Part shown: positions 48,016-58,451 of the stretch, piece by piece
Numbering within the stretch: the first letter of the stretch is position 1
How the letters are laid out: every line of letters begins with the position of its first letter
Assembly: GCA_029876055.1 (NCBI GenBank)
Contig: CM056874.1
Span: 7,130,001 to 7,194,000 of the forward strand
From: Madurella fahalii
Taxonomy: Eukaryota; Ascomycota; Sordariomycetes; Sordariales
DNA length: 64,000 nt
Reading direction: 5' to 3'
Notes under the pieces: model-generated
Told to the model about the DNA's origin: nothing
Databases searched by the model: none
What the model saw: the letters and a program-made list of their open reading frames with translations, nothing else
Translations under genes and position numbers: made by a program

Positions 48016-48589
48016 ACAGACTGAAGTTGTCTACGGGAGCCGGAATGTGTTTAGACTGTACCAATACCAATGTACAACATTTCTCGACCCACGGCGGGCT
48101 TGACATGCGCACGTGCGGTTCACGGCGATGGCCAGGCTTCATCGACCACTGTTCGTCCATACTTGGGTGTTTGCTCTGCTTCAAATCCCATTCCCCCACC
48201 GTCATTGCGCTCTACTATGCTACCCGAGTGGGCACGCAGTTGACTGCTCAGACGGTAACTGCCCTTGTTCCCCGCGGTCTTCGCCCCTTACACCCATCGC
48301 TCCCCAGTTTGACTTCGCGGGATCTGAACTCGATTCCTCGCTCAGCCCGTCGAAAGGTGGACGAAGAGTCCTTCAGACAGGTTAGAGCACGTGATCAGCC
48401 CTAAATCATTCTCATCAATTTTGACTGTCATTTGCTCTTCATCCGAGAGTTATGACCTTGGCATATCATCACCTACCCACCACCTGCCCTCCAAGACAAG
48501 ACTAGACTAAACAACATAATAGTGCCCATCGCAGAACCCCAGTGGTCGGTCATTCATAACAAGCCACCCCAAAACTCCATACCTCTTGA
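48016..48589. other. Intergenic between mL59 and DPH4 genes
   Basis: These 574 bp separate two co-directional genes. They include the mL59 3' flank and the DPH4 promoter. I see no coding signal I trust. Confidence 0.55.
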
Positions 48590-49273
48590 ATGCTCATGCC
48601 CATGCCCATGCCCACCTCTCACCCCCCACCAACCTACTACGACATCCTGTCCCTCTCCCAGTCCGCCATCTCCTCAGCAGACGACCCAACCGCCACCGCC
48701 CTCATCAAGCGCGCCTACCGCCGCGCCCTCCTCTCCCATCATCCAGACAAACAGTCCACCAATCAGCAACGACGAGAACAAGAACAAAACAAACAGCAAC
48801 AGTTCACAATCGACCAAATCTCCACGGCCTACGCCACCCTCTCCCGGCCCTCCCAGCGCGCAGCCTATAACAGGTCCCTCCTGCTCCTCGCGTCCCCTCA
48901 CCACCGACAGCACCACCACCCATCACAAATCAACAACGGCAACAGCAGGAATAGTGACAGCACAATCCAGTCCGACTTCCAGACGGGCATCGAAACAGTC
49001 GACCTAGACGACCTCCCGTGCCAAGAAGACGAGGGGAGGGGCACGGTATGGTGGTACCGCCCTTGCCGGTGCGGTAACCCGCGCGGCTACCTCTTTAGCG
49101 AGGACGACCTGGAGGAGGCGTCCGACCTGGGCGAGCTGATGGTCGGTTGCGCGGATTGTAGTCTGTGGCTGAGGGTTCATTTCGCCGTTGTTGACGACGA
49201 AAAGGATGATGACGGGCAACCGGATGGGGACGAGGGTATCAAGGAAGAAGGGCGAACTGAGAAACAGCGGTAG
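48590..49273 (+). CDS. DPH4: Diphthamide biosynthesis J-domain protein Dph4
   Basis: This is a single exon of 227 aa. The start MLMPMPMPTSHPPPTYYDIL comes from a run of ATGCCC repeats, so the true initiator could be any of several in-frame Met codons. A J domain follows (YYDILSLS...; HHPDK is the HPD loop), with an unusual Gln/Arg-rich insertion (RREQEQNKQQQFT). A C-terminal CSL/DPH-type zinc finger has CRCGNPRGYLFSEDDLEE and then CADCSLWLRVHF. J domain followed by CSL finger is diagnostic of Dph4 (human DNAJC24). It delivers electrons or iron for diphthamide synthesis on eEF2, the residue modified by diphtheria toxin. The C-terminal tail is acidic and poorly conserved. It is convergent with the 14-3-3 gene. 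Confidence 0.93.
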   Translation: MLMPMPMPTSHPPPTYYDILSLSQSAISSADDPTATALIKRAYRRALLSHHPDKQSTNQQRREQEQNKQQQFTIDQISTAYATLSRPSQRAAYNRSLLLLASPHHRQHHHPSQINNGNSRNSDSTIQSDFQTGIETVDLDDLPCQEDEGRGTVWWYRPCRCGNPRGYLFSEDDLEEASDLGELMVGCADCSLWLRVHFAVVDDEKDDDGQPDGDEGIKEEGRTEKQR

Positions 49274-49727
49274 GCGGTGATGAGAGTGCGATGTGCGTCG
49301 CGGTTGAGGCGCTGCCTGATTTATATGGAGCAGCCACAGTAAATAGATAGATATCCAAGGGACCTACCGTTCGGCTTTCTCAGGCGATTCCAAGACTCGG
49401 ACCATCACGGTAAGCGCATAGAAACCACTGCTGGTTCGTGAAGGGTTTTTGGGATTTTCTTGTCCAGACGATCTTCGCTCCGTCAGGAGTCTAAAAGGCA
49501 AGCAATCTGAGAACCGAAAAGACAACCCCCAAAATGCTGCACTCTAGCCCTCAACCTGCTGCGAGAAACCGTCCACAAGTCTTAGATGTGTATCTTCTGT
49601 AAACATGCAAAGGTACGAGGGGGATCTCCAGTCCGCACTCCAAAGACACCATTTCCACCGAGGGATTTACCAAGATAAACCGAGGGTTATCACTACCAAG
49701 AGACCAGCTGACATTGTATTAGGCCGC
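49274..49727. other. Convergent intergenic, no gene seen
   Basis: This is the shared 3' flank of DPH4 (plus) and the 14-3-3 gene (minus). No additional gene is visible. Confidence 0.6.
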
Positions 49728-50760
49728 TCACTCGGCCTTGGACTCCTCCGCAGTTCCCTCCGCCTTCGGTTCCTCCTGCTGAGCGGCGTCGGCGTGGCCC
49801 GTGGCAGCAGGCTGCTCGGCCTCGGACGAGGTCCAGAGCGTCTACACAAATTGTCAGCTAAGGCCTACGCGGTCCCCCGACAGGTCGGTTTTACATACCA
49901 AGTTGTCACGGAGCAGCTGCATGATGAGCGTGCTGTCCTTGTAGCTCTCCTCGCTCAATGTATCAAGCTCTGCAAGTTCATCGCTGTCAGCAGCCGCTTT
50001 GCATTGCAACGGCAGAGAGCGACTTACCGGCAATAGCATCATCAAACGCCTGCTTGGCCAGGTGGCAGGCCTGGTCAGGAGCATTGAGGATCTCGTAGTA
50101 GAAGACAGAGAAGTTGAGGGCAAGGCCAAGTCGGATGGGGTGAGTGGGGGGAGCTCAGTCTGGGCGACCTCGGTGGCGGCCTTGTAGGCCTCGAGGGACT
50201 TATCGGCAGAGTCCTTGCGCTTGTCGCCAACGGCAAACTCAGCGAGGTAGCGATGATAGTCGCCCTTCCTATAGGCTGTGTCAGGACATGCAATCACGCG
50301 ACGTCTCGGAACACGGCAAGCACTGACATCTTGTGATAGAAGACCTTGGACTCCCCGTTCTTTGCCGAGGGAATGAGGTGCTTGTCAAGGACATTGAGGA
50401 TATCCTCGCAGATCTTAGCGAGCTCGCCCTCGATCTTCTGGCGGTACTCCTTGATCAGGCCGACCTGGGTAGAGTTGCCCTTGGACTCTTCCTTCTGTTC
50501 GATCGAGGTGACGATTCTCCACGATGCACGGCGGGCGCCAATGACGTTCTTGTAGGCAACCGACAGAAGGTTCCGCTCCTCGACAGTAAGATCACGGTCT
50601 TCAGAGGCAACAATCTTCATGTTCTCAACCATCTCTGTGGGGCGGGGTGGAGCGTCAGCGTCGATCCACGGGGATATCCAGAATGCCAGGTGTACATGCC
50701 CTCATAGCGCTCGGCCTGCTCGGCGAGCTTCGCCAGGTAGACAGCGTCTTCGTGACCCAT
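49728..50760 (-). CDS. 14-3-3 protein (one-base frame break in exon 3)
   Basis: The five exons are 50760-50700, 50634-50328, 50268-50028, 49969-49899 and 49841-49728, giving 264 aa once one missing base is allowed for. Conserved segments are MGHEDAVYLAKLAEQAERYE, EMVENMKIVASEDRDLTVEE, ERNLLSVAYKNVIGARRASW, FYHKMKGDYHRYLAEFAVGD, IRLGLALNFSVFYYEI and DSTLIMQLLRDNLTLWTS. The Lys/Arg/Tyr phosphopeptide pocket is intact. In exon 3 the coding-strand C6 run (50146-50151) should be C7: as written TELPP runs into a wrong frame, but one added C gives ELPPTHPIRLGLALNF. The first coding intron seems to use a GC donor (GAGG|GCATGT...CACAG). The Glu/Ala/Pro-rich tail is typical. The protein binds phosphoserine/threonine clients in signalling and the cell cycle. 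Confidence 0.93.
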
Positions 50761-50777
50761 TTTTTCCGAGTGAGGAT

Positions 50778-51244
50778 CTAGGAGGGTTGATGTTAGCGGC
50801 AGATCACGGGGCCAGGCTGGGTGTTTGTGTCGGTGAGCTCATATGTGCGGGCAAAGCCAAAACATATCGAGAAACAAAGAAACGAGGTCGCAAAAAAGGC
50901 TGTGCCATCATGGGGAATGTCGTCGCGTTCCCGGCAGCTCTGCAGCTGCTGATGCGAATGCGCCGTGTTGACTTCATCACCAGGTAGCGAAGGAGAGGCT
51001 CCCCGCTCTCGGTGGGGTGGATGCGCAGCCCTGTCCAGCCTTTGGGCTCCCCGTTCCACAAGAGATTCCCCGTGGTTCGCGCTGGTTTTGGAGGCAATTG
51101 GACCTCCAGCTCGAGGCGACGGAGGTGCGGTGATAGCGGCTCCAGTGTGTGAAGGCAGGGAGCGGTCGCATCGGCGATGACGACAGCCGCCGAGACGGTG
51201 GTGCACTTGATGATGCAGCGGAGGGGACAATGATGCAGACTCAC
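50778..51244 (-). other. Probable 5' UTR intron of the 14-3-3 gene
   Basis: A strong donor CAGGAG|GTGAGT at 51245/51244 and an acceptor CTCCTAG at 50778, with a GCTAAC branch-like sequence just upstream, frame a 467-bp intron. It ends 17 nt before the 14-3-3 start codon. Fungal 14-3-3 genes often carry such leader introns. This is inferred from splice signals only. Confidence 0.5.
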
Positions 51245-52695
51245 CTCCTGGTATCTAGAATTGCGAAACGAAGACGATGATCGCGGGAAAGTCGCGGTGT
51301 TGAAGATCGGTACAAAGAGGTTTTGCGAATGTGGTGTAGTCGCCCGATGTTGGAGGAAGGAAACGAAAAACGGCAGAGTGACCGGTTTTGGATGCAAAGT
51401 TGGAAATGAGGGAAGGGGCAAGGCGAAGCGCAGCGACAACACAAGGCGGGATGCGTGGGCTGGCGACCAGTGAAATTTGGGCTACTCCTGTTTAGGGACC
51501 CCGATTCAAGGCCAACACGTGACGAAGTTTTGGCGCTGGCGTACCCCTCGAGCACGTACGTCACATTGTCAAGCTCCCTAAACTTGAGACCGAGAGCGGC
51601 GTCCAACTCCCCAGGTGAACTGAGCCACTGTCTCAAAAAGCAGCGATACCCGAGGGCTATTTCCATCCCCTTCGATTCCATCGCCTAGCCCCCTCCTACG
51701 CATATCCGGCTGCGGACACACACATTGTCATTTGTAGACGGTAAGGTCCTGTACGAGCGATCGGGCACCAGCAGCAGCAGCGGCAGCAGCAGCGGCAGCG
51801 GCAGCAGCCCAGCGCATAGTGGACGAGGTTTCATTCATGCGGCTCTACCCCAACCATCCGTATGGGCTGTACTACATAAGGGAGGCAGCTACCGGTGCCC
51901 GCGACGCAGCATGGCACCCAAGGGATTACGCCGACTGCCCAACCCAACTTTAGATAAGGTTCATCAGATTTGCCGGTCCTGGATTCCACAGCGACCCCGA
52001 GCTCAACTCCGAGCGTTGCTGGCGAGACAAGCGCGTCTTTCAGGCTGCTAATTGCACCGTGGGCTTGAAAGTCGGAGAGCGCACCCCCGCCAGACACAGG
52101 GATCGCCTGGCCTCGTTGTTTGTTGAAATTGCAAGCCCACAGGTGATATAGCGCCCTCTGACCCTTGTCCGCTCCCCCAGGGAAGCTCGTCGAAGCGCCT
52201 GGGATGCCAGTCGGCGCCTCCCTGGGGTTTAGTGTAGCTCCGTGGTCTAAAAGTAGGACTTTGCTCTACGTGCCTGCGGCGGCTGCTAATCATACCTTAC
52301 ACTGAATCAGATAGACAGGGGGATTATTTGCCGTCTTGATTCCCAGTTCTGTGGCACGGAGAGCTCATTGTTTGTCTGAGCTCCCTCAGGCCAGGAGAGG
52401 GGTAACTTGCGGGGCACTCCAGGTGCCCCACTTGACAATGAGGCAATGCAACCCGCAGACATGCTACATATTTATGCCTCAGGCAGCAAGATTCAGCCAC
52501 CACAGCCGAGCAGAAAGTGGGTCTCGGATGGCTGTGGTGACGTCCAGGCCAGAAAAGCTCTCCACAGTCAGAATGCTGTGATCAGGCCATCCAAACAAGC
52601 CTCTCCATTGAAACCGGCAGGCAATCTGAAAAGCGCCGCAACCTCTTGTTCTACTTTTTTCTTCACAATTCAAGTCAGCATCAATCATCAACACC
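51245..52695. other. Divergent intergenic region
   Basis: This is the promoter region between the 14-3-3 gene (minus) and the IF1 gene (plus). It contains an interrupted CAG/CGG triplet repeat at about 51769-51810 (AGCAGCAGCAGCGGCAGCAG...). I see no supported gene. Confidence 0.55.
51769..51810. repeat. Interrupted CAG/CGG triplet repeat
   Basis: About 14 triplets of CAG or CGG lie in a non-coding promoter region rather than in a gene. It is a simple microsatellite, potentially variable in length. Confidence 0.7.
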
Positions 52696-53310
52696 ATGCT
52701 TCGCACCTCCATCACCAAGCTCCCGCGCCCGGCGCTGCTCTCCCGCACCTTCTCCACGACGGTGCGTGCCATGTCCGCCGGCGACACCGGCGCACCGCCC
52801 AAGACTGGCGGCGCAGGGTACGTTCTCCCCGTAGTCTGCAATCCCTCCCCCATAGGGCTATCAAGGGGCGGAATGCAGGAGGTCGGAACCGAGCACAGCG
52901 CAGCCGTTTCTGCGCCCTCTGGACCGGAGCCACCTTATCAACCCGGAGAACAAGGCCGCGACAAACCCTTCAATTCTTCCCCGAATGCCTCATTTCCTTC
53001 AATCACAACGCAAAAGAAACCGAATGAATGACGAGACGCTAATGGGCCAACAGTGACGCCTTCCAAAGGCGGGAGCGCGCCAGCGAGGACTTCGCCATCC
53101 GCCAACGCGAGAAGGAGAAGCTCCTCGAGCTCAAGAAGAAGCTCGCGGAGCAGCAGGACCACCTGAAGAAGCTCTCGGACCACATGTGAGTGTCCCTGTT
53201 TTCGACGCTTGAGCTATATCGAAGCTCGCCGCAAGCCAGAATACTGATGCGCAAGTCTTAATTCCCGCAGTGACGAGATCACCAGGGAGCAGGGCGGCGA
53301 GCACAACTAG
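52696..53310 (+). CDS. INH1: Mitochondrial ATPase inhibitor IF1 (INH1)
   Basis: The three exons are 52696-52817, 53054-53185 and 53271-53310, giving 97 aa. The Arg/Ser/Thr-rich, acid-poor presequence MLRTSITKLPRPALLSRTFS is a mitochondrial import signal. The mature part has the IATP inhibitory segment GAGDAFQRRERASEDFAIRQ followed by a coiled coil, KEKLLELKKKLAEQQDHLKK. The end is LSDHIDEITREQGGEHN. The protein blocks ATP hydrolysis by F1 when the membrane potential falls. Intron 1 is unusually long for this window (236 bp) and carries an apparent continuing open frame. Splicing is nevertheless required to reach the conserved GDAFQRRE block. Confidence 0.95.
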
Positions 53311-53668
53311 GGGAAGTTCCTTGACTAAAACCGACACGCACGTAACGAAGCTCATTGCTTGTCCAGTTGTGGGATGTCAATGGGGGAGTGAGGAGAGCTC
53401 CAGCGTTAGCCGTTCTATGCGGTTCCTGAGGGGGAAGGCTACATCACTTGTACAAGTACATATTCATTTTGGCAAGCAAAGTTAAGCCAGCTTTTGCTCC
53501 GAGCTACCAGCCAGCCTCGCCGCTCTTGTTGGCCATGCGATGTGATATGACGCCCCATATTCTCTCTTTCTGGCCCTTCCTACTAACCCCGTTAGACATA
53601 CAAAATACCAACACCCAGCCCACCCAGAACCGTTACGTTATGTTAGCCCGTCAATGACTTTCGCCGCT
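53311..53668. other. Convergent intergenic, no gene seen
   Basis: This is the shared 3' flank of INH1 (plus) and NSP1 (minus). I see nothing beyond likely 3' UTRs. Confidence 0.6.
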
Positions 53669-55753
53669 TTATTTGTAGCCGCCCCGGTATGACCTGTAAA
53701 AGCTCTCGGCGGCATCCGTTTCCTGTGCTGTGACGTTGGCACCCATGGTGCCGCTCGCCTTCTGGGCCGCCGCGACCTTGGCCTGGAGCGCGGTGGTGTT
53801 GGTGTCGATCCACTGCAACTGGGCCAAATGCCCGTTCAAGACGCGGACGATCTGCGTCAACTGAAACGTCCTTGTTAGTGTATCATCCAATGTTGTATGT
53901 GCACGAAAAAAGAATGAACCTACAGGATCATCAGCCTTGCTGCCCTTGCTCAGGGTGCCCGACATGTCATTAATTTCCTTGATCATCTTGGTGAGGTCCT
54001 TGCCCATGTCGTCGAGCCGGTCCGTCAGTTTCTCAGCCAGCTTGTAGGTGCGTTCCCGCTCCTGATCTGGTCCAGCGACCTGATCGCTGGTGCCAATCTG
54101 CTTGGCAAAGAGCTCGTTCAGGTCCTTCTCGTAATTGTCCAGCCACGCCGTGAGCTCGTCCTGCTGGCTCTCCACGTTCGAGAGCTGGCGCTCGATCTCG
54201 TTGCTCGCTCGCTCCGCCTCATAGGTGCTCGAGTAGAGCTTCTGGATCTTCTCGCCATTCTCGACCAGCATCCGGTCCCACTCGGCCACCTTAGACGCTT
54301 GATCCTTGAACTCCTTCTGGTACTTTGACAGATCGGTCGCCCACCGCGTGATGATCTCGTCCATTGTTTTGTTCTTGAGACGCGGCAATTGAGAGGGAGG
54401 TCCAATCGTCGAGGCCGAGAAAGAGGTCCCACCGGTGGCTTTGTTAGCCGCGGATGTTGAAGTACCAGTGGCAGTTGTCATACTAGCGGCAGCCGGGGCA
54501 GCCGGTGTTGAGGCTGTCTTCGGCGCAAACAGGCTGGGTGTTGCTGTAGTGGTAGCTTGGGTGGTAGATGGAGTAACCGTCGCCGGCTTCACACCGAACA
54601 AAGGAGCAGATGCGGTTGTCGAGCCAGCGGGTTCTGTAGTGGCAGCAGTCGTAGACGGGAACAGGCTCGAGGTAGATGTTGCGGGTGCTGCGGCTGAGGT
54701 AGCAGTCGGGAAGAGGGACTTGGGGGCAGCAGAAGCTGAGGTTGCTGATGCCGACGTGCCGGGCGTATTGCCGCCCCCAAAAAGTGACGTCTGTCCCGTA
54801 GCCGGCGCGGTTGTAGAAGGCGTGTTAGCGCCGGACGTCGCAGAAGCAGGCTGAGTGCCGCCGAACAGCGATGGCGTCCCCCCCGTAGTTGGTGCCTGGC
54901 TAGTTTTGGTTGGGAAGAGGCTGCCAGATCCGGCCGCTGTGCTGGCTGCAGTTTGTGACTGTGCTGTGGTAGAAGCTGGTGTTTTCGAGGCTTGGTCGAA
55001 CAGGCCTCCGGGCTTGGTCTGAAGGCTGCCGGTAAACAAGCTGGAGCCGGCAGGCTTCGAAGCGTCGGCCGGAGGCGCACCGGCTGGTGTCGTAGATCCA
55101 AGTCCTCCAAACAGCGGCTTCGCCGGGGTTGCTTGAGCCCCCGTTGTTCCCGTAGCAGGAATGGTTGAAGAAAACAGAGAACCGCCAGTGTTGGTGAACA
55201 GCCCACCTGTCGATGGCGTACCTGCTCCGGACTGAGACGCAGTGGTTGCGGGCGCGAATATGCCACCTGCTGCTGCCCCTTGTGTAGTAGTCGGGGTGGC
55301 AGTCCCAGGTGTCTTATTGCCAAAGATATTTGTTGCGGTCGGCGTGGCGGCCGCGCCTGCGCCGGCGCCTGTAGCCGGAGTCGATATATTGCCAAACAGA
55401 GACCCTCCTGCCGGTTTGGACGCGCCACCAAACAGCCCTCCACCGGATGAACCACTTGTTGTCTGGGGAAACAGCGATGTGCCTCCTCCGGGCGCCGCAC
55501 TCGAGGGTGTGGTAGTCGCCCCCGCATTGCCAAAGAGACCTCCCTTCGACGCGGTTGTTCCCGCTCCACCTCCGAACAAGCCGGCTCCTGTCTGAGGGGT
55601 GCTTGACCCGCCGGCTGCTGGAGGTCCAAACGAGAAAGGAGATGAAGGCTTTGACCCAGTCGTGCCAAACAAGCCGCCCGCGGCTGGCGCGGCTGACGAT
55701 GCGGTCGACTGGCCCGGAGCGGCGCTTGAGGAAGGTGTCCCGAACAAGGACAT
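53669..55753 (-). CDS. NSP1: FG-repeat nucleoporin Nsp1
   Basis: The two exons are 55753-53924 and 53860-53669, giving 673 aa. The 63-bp intron (GTAGGT...TTTCAG, with a CTAAC branch) contains no in-frame stop, so an intron-retained frame of 694 codons also looks open. The splice restores SKADDP-LTQIVRVLNGHLAQ. Residues 1-450 are a Ser/Thr/Ala/Gly-rich FG domain with many GLFG/SLFG units (MSLFGTPSSSAAPGQSTASS; GGLFGTTGSKPSSPFSFGPP). From about 450 on is the conserved Nsp1_C coiled coil (LPRLKNKTMDEIITRWATDL; YKLAEKLTDRLDDMGKDLTK). It forms the central channel Nsp1-Nup49-Nup57 complex and also joins Nup82. The FG part contributes to the permeability barrier. A long antisense frame is an artefact of the repeat. 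Confidence 0.95.
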   Translation of the reverse strand: MSLFGTPSSSAAPGQSTASSAAPAAGGLFGTTGSKPSSPFSFGPPAAGGSSTPQTGAGLFGGGAGTTASKGGLFGNAGATTTPSSAAPGGGTSLFPQTTSGSSGGGLFGGASKPAGGSLFGNISTPATGAGAGAAATPTATNIFGNKTPGTATPTTTQGAAAGGIFAPATTASQSGAGTPSTGGLFTNTGGSLFSSTIPATGTTGAQATPAKPLFGGLGSTTPAGAPPADASKPAGSSLFTGSLQTKPGGLFDQASKTPASTTAQSQTAASTAAGSGSLFPTKTSQAPTTGGTPSLFGGTQPASATSGANTPSTTAPATGQTSLFGGGNTPGTSASATSASAAPKSLFPTATSAAAPATSTSSLFPSTTAATTEPAGSTTASAPLFGVKPATVTPSTTQATTTATPSLFAPKTASTPAAPAAASMTTATGTSTSAANKATGGTSFSASTIGPPSQLPRLKNKTMDEIITRWATDLSKYQKEFKDQASKVAEWDRMLVENGEKIQKLYSSTYEAERASNEIERQLSNVESQQDELTAWLDNYEKDLNELFAKQIGTSDQVAGPDQERERTYKLAEKLTDRLDDMGKDLTKMIKEINDMSGTLSKGSKADDPVGSFFFRAHTTLDDTLTRTFQLTQIVRVLNGHLAQLQWIDTNTTALQAKVAAAQKASGTMGANVTAQETDAAESFYRSYRGGYK

Positions 55754-56704
55754 TTTTGCAATTTGAAGAGTCGGGCTGCTGAGCTCCTCGGAAGCAATAG
55801 GTAATCGCTATAGGTAGGGCAGAATGGCCGGGAGGCACAGGGCCGATCAGAGCTGTTGCTCGACTCGCGCGTCTAAGGCGAGGGAAGGGAGATCGCAAGC
55901 GGCGAGTTTTTAGTGCGCAGTCCAATCCTTCGAAGCAATTGATTCGTTTCCCCGATACGCAAGACGGCGTGCGCAAGCAACAAAGCTCGGGGGGATCGAA
56001 CGCGAACGCGGTGTTGTTGCGGGGCAGCTCTTGTGTCTTGTTTTTCGAGGTCCCTCAAATCGACTTTTAGGAGCTGCCAAACCGCGCCTGGAGAAAAGAT
56101 CGGTCAGCCTCAACTTTTGGTCGATGCGCGCAGCGCCAAGAGAAGGCCAAACCTGGGGGCCAGCTGTGGCTTGACCCCACTCAACGCTCCTTGATGCTCT
56201 TTGATCCGCCACTGTGCTCCGCACTTTGCTCTGTCCAATGCCCCCCCCCCTCCCCTTCTGGCACTTCCTGCACCGGCTGTTGCCAAAGGACCTGGACCGG
56301 CCTGGACTTCGCTGAGTTACGAAACGGGGCATGTATGCATACCCAACCTAGGACTTTGACCCTGCACCAGTCTGTTTGAACGTGCATTAGAGTGCGACCT
56401 TGAAGCTCCAGTAGTCGAACCCTCTTTACGCACATTCCCTCAAAGCCGGATCAAGGCCTCAATTGCTGTCCTGATCTTGGCCGCCTGCTCTCTCTGTGGG
56501 CCTGCGGGTCAAACCAAACAGAAACCATTCCAGCAAAACACAACTTTGCTTGATATTGCCAGCCCACAATGCCGGAACGGCGCGACAGTCTCTCGCCCCC
56601 TGTTGGGCCAGACATCCGTGATTCGGGTGCCCATGAGCTAGGTACTGCCAAACAGCGTTGCCCCACAGTCCCCCCTTCCCATTTCACCCTGTGTCGATCA
56701 CCAG
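55754..56704. other. Divergent intergenic region
   Basis: This is the promoter region between NSP1 (minus) and the Laa2-like gene (plus). It includes a C-rich stretch (C10) near 56239. I see no supported gene. Confidence 0.6.
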
Positions 56705-58451
56705 ATGGCTGATTGTCTTCTAGCAGAGACATCCGACTCCGAAGAGCACTTCTCGGATGCTCAGTCCGGGCCCTACCCGACCTCTCCCGTCCCGACCTCG
56801 CCTATCCCGCGGACCAGGGTCGAGAGGGTTGACGACAAGCCGGCGTACGGGGAAGTCCCCGGCACACAGGCCTATCGTATGAGGGAGGAGGATGCGGAGC
56901 CGGATGAGATAGCTATTATTCCCGACTCGGAAGACCCGTCACCGTCTGAGTCCGAGAATGCGGCCAGGTCACCGAACCCTGGCGGGCATCCCATTCCTAA
57001 GACCGTGGTGGAGGAGACACCGGACGCCGAAGGCGCAGTAACACATCCCGAGGTTGAGCAGAGGCACAAGTCGGACCCGCATCCCGACTTACTCGTCAAG
57101 GCGGACGGGCAGAGGGTGGAAAAGGGCGGAGAAGCAGCAAATGGTACGGACGCGTAGCCTGCCTCTTTCTGTGCCGGACGCCTTCTCCCCCACGCTCATT
57201 TTTGTCTTCCATAGCCTATATTGACTTTGGCCTCTCCTGCGTAGATACTCCAATATCACCATCTCTAAGTACTCCTTCCACAACGCCACGCTCAAGAAGG
57301 AAATCATCGCTTGCTCTGAAACGCTCTCCGTTAAGTCCTGGATTGTCAGGCCCCGAAAGCGCCGTCACCGCCCCCGAGGAGGGGGGAGGAGACGACGGGG
57401 ATGACGAATTCGGCGACGATTTTGACGATTTCGAAGAGGGAGACGAGGACGGCGACTTTGGCGACTTTGACGACGGCTTCCAAGAAGCGCAAGAAGCTCC
57501 CGCTCCCGCGCCTCCACCACCCGCAACCCCGGCCATCCCAACCCTATCCTTTGTAAGTTCCCCCCTTTTCTTTTTTTAAAAAAATAAAAATAAAAAAAAA
57601 ACCCAGCCTAGCTAGGTCACTAAACGCCGCCCTCTCAGCCCGTCCCCTCCTTCGAAGACCTCGACCCTCCTGAGATCCACTCGCTCACAGCCCCCTACCT
57701 CGACGCCCTCTTCCCACCTCCCGACTCCATACCTCCCCTCCCATCCCTATCCACAAAGGAAAACCCCGTCTTCCTCACCCCGCGCTCCGCCTCCCTCTGG
57801 TCCCAACTGGTCGCTCCGCCCCCTCTCCAGCCGCCCGACTGGATCCGCTCCCGCATCCGCCGCCTCTTCCTCGTCTCCCTCGGCGTCCCCATCGACCTGG
57901 ACGAGATCCTCCCCGCCTCATCCAAGCAGAAGAAGCTCGTCCTGCCCTCGCTCCACCTCCGCCGGGCGTCCTCCTCGGGCTCGCTCAGGAGGGCGTCGAC
58001 AGACTCCAGGGGCTTGTCCCGCGCCAGGGGTAGCGGGGGCCCCACCTCGACGACGTCGGTCGATTCGCAGGGCAACCTGAAGCCTTTCTCCGGGCAGGGA
58101 GGGGGAGGCAAGGGGAAGAAGGCGGCGAGCGATAGCGGGATTGGTGGTGGTGGAAGTAGTGGTGGTGGTGGTGGTGGTGGCGGTGGTGGTAGTAGCAGCA
58201 GGATCGACCCGGAGAGACTGTTCGACCTCGTCTCGGCGCGGCAGAAGTGCATGATGACGGACGCGGCGCTCAACGGCATGACGGACGGCGAGCTGAGGGC
58301 GCACGTCAAGCGGCTCGAGGCGATGCAGGTGACGGCGCGCGGCGTGCTGGAATACTGGCAGAAGAGGACGGACGAGAAGATTGGTGACCGGGAGGCGTTT
58401 GAGGGCGTGATTGAGAACCTGGTGAAGCACGCGCGGAAGGTGAGGAAATGA
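56705..58451 (+). CDS. Laa2-like (DUF5102) acidic adaptor-accessory protein
   Basis: The three exons are 56705-57143, 57245-57552 and 57639-58451, giving about 519 aa. An alternative acceptor at 57214 would add ten residues in frame; the later one has a better TTGAC branch site. The start MADCLLAETSDSEEHFSDAQ and the acidic Phe-rich block FGDDFDDFEEGDEDGDFGDF match the fungal family of yeast YBL010C/Laa2. Laa2 bridges AP-1 clathrin adaptor and Laa1 through FxxF-type motifs. The third exon has a folded region (SFEDLDPPEIHSLTAPYLDA; DWIRSRIRRLFLVSLGVPID), a Ser/Gly-rich linker with a run of about 10 Gly, and a C-terminal coiled coil (LFDLVSARQKCMMTDAALNG). Intron 2 is A/T-homopolymer rich. Family assignment is from memory of motif layout; the trafficking role is inferred. 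Confidence 0.78.

Noticed and set aside
54435..54854. Plus-strand Val/Ala-rich frame in NSP1
   Set aside because: It is the complement of the FG-repeat Ser/Thr/Ala region; it is not an independent gene.
54589..55797. 402-codon minus-strand frame overlapping NSP1
   Set aside because: It is a shifted frame of the NSP1 repeat region; the NSP1 frame itself carries GLFG repeats and continues into a conserved coiled coil.
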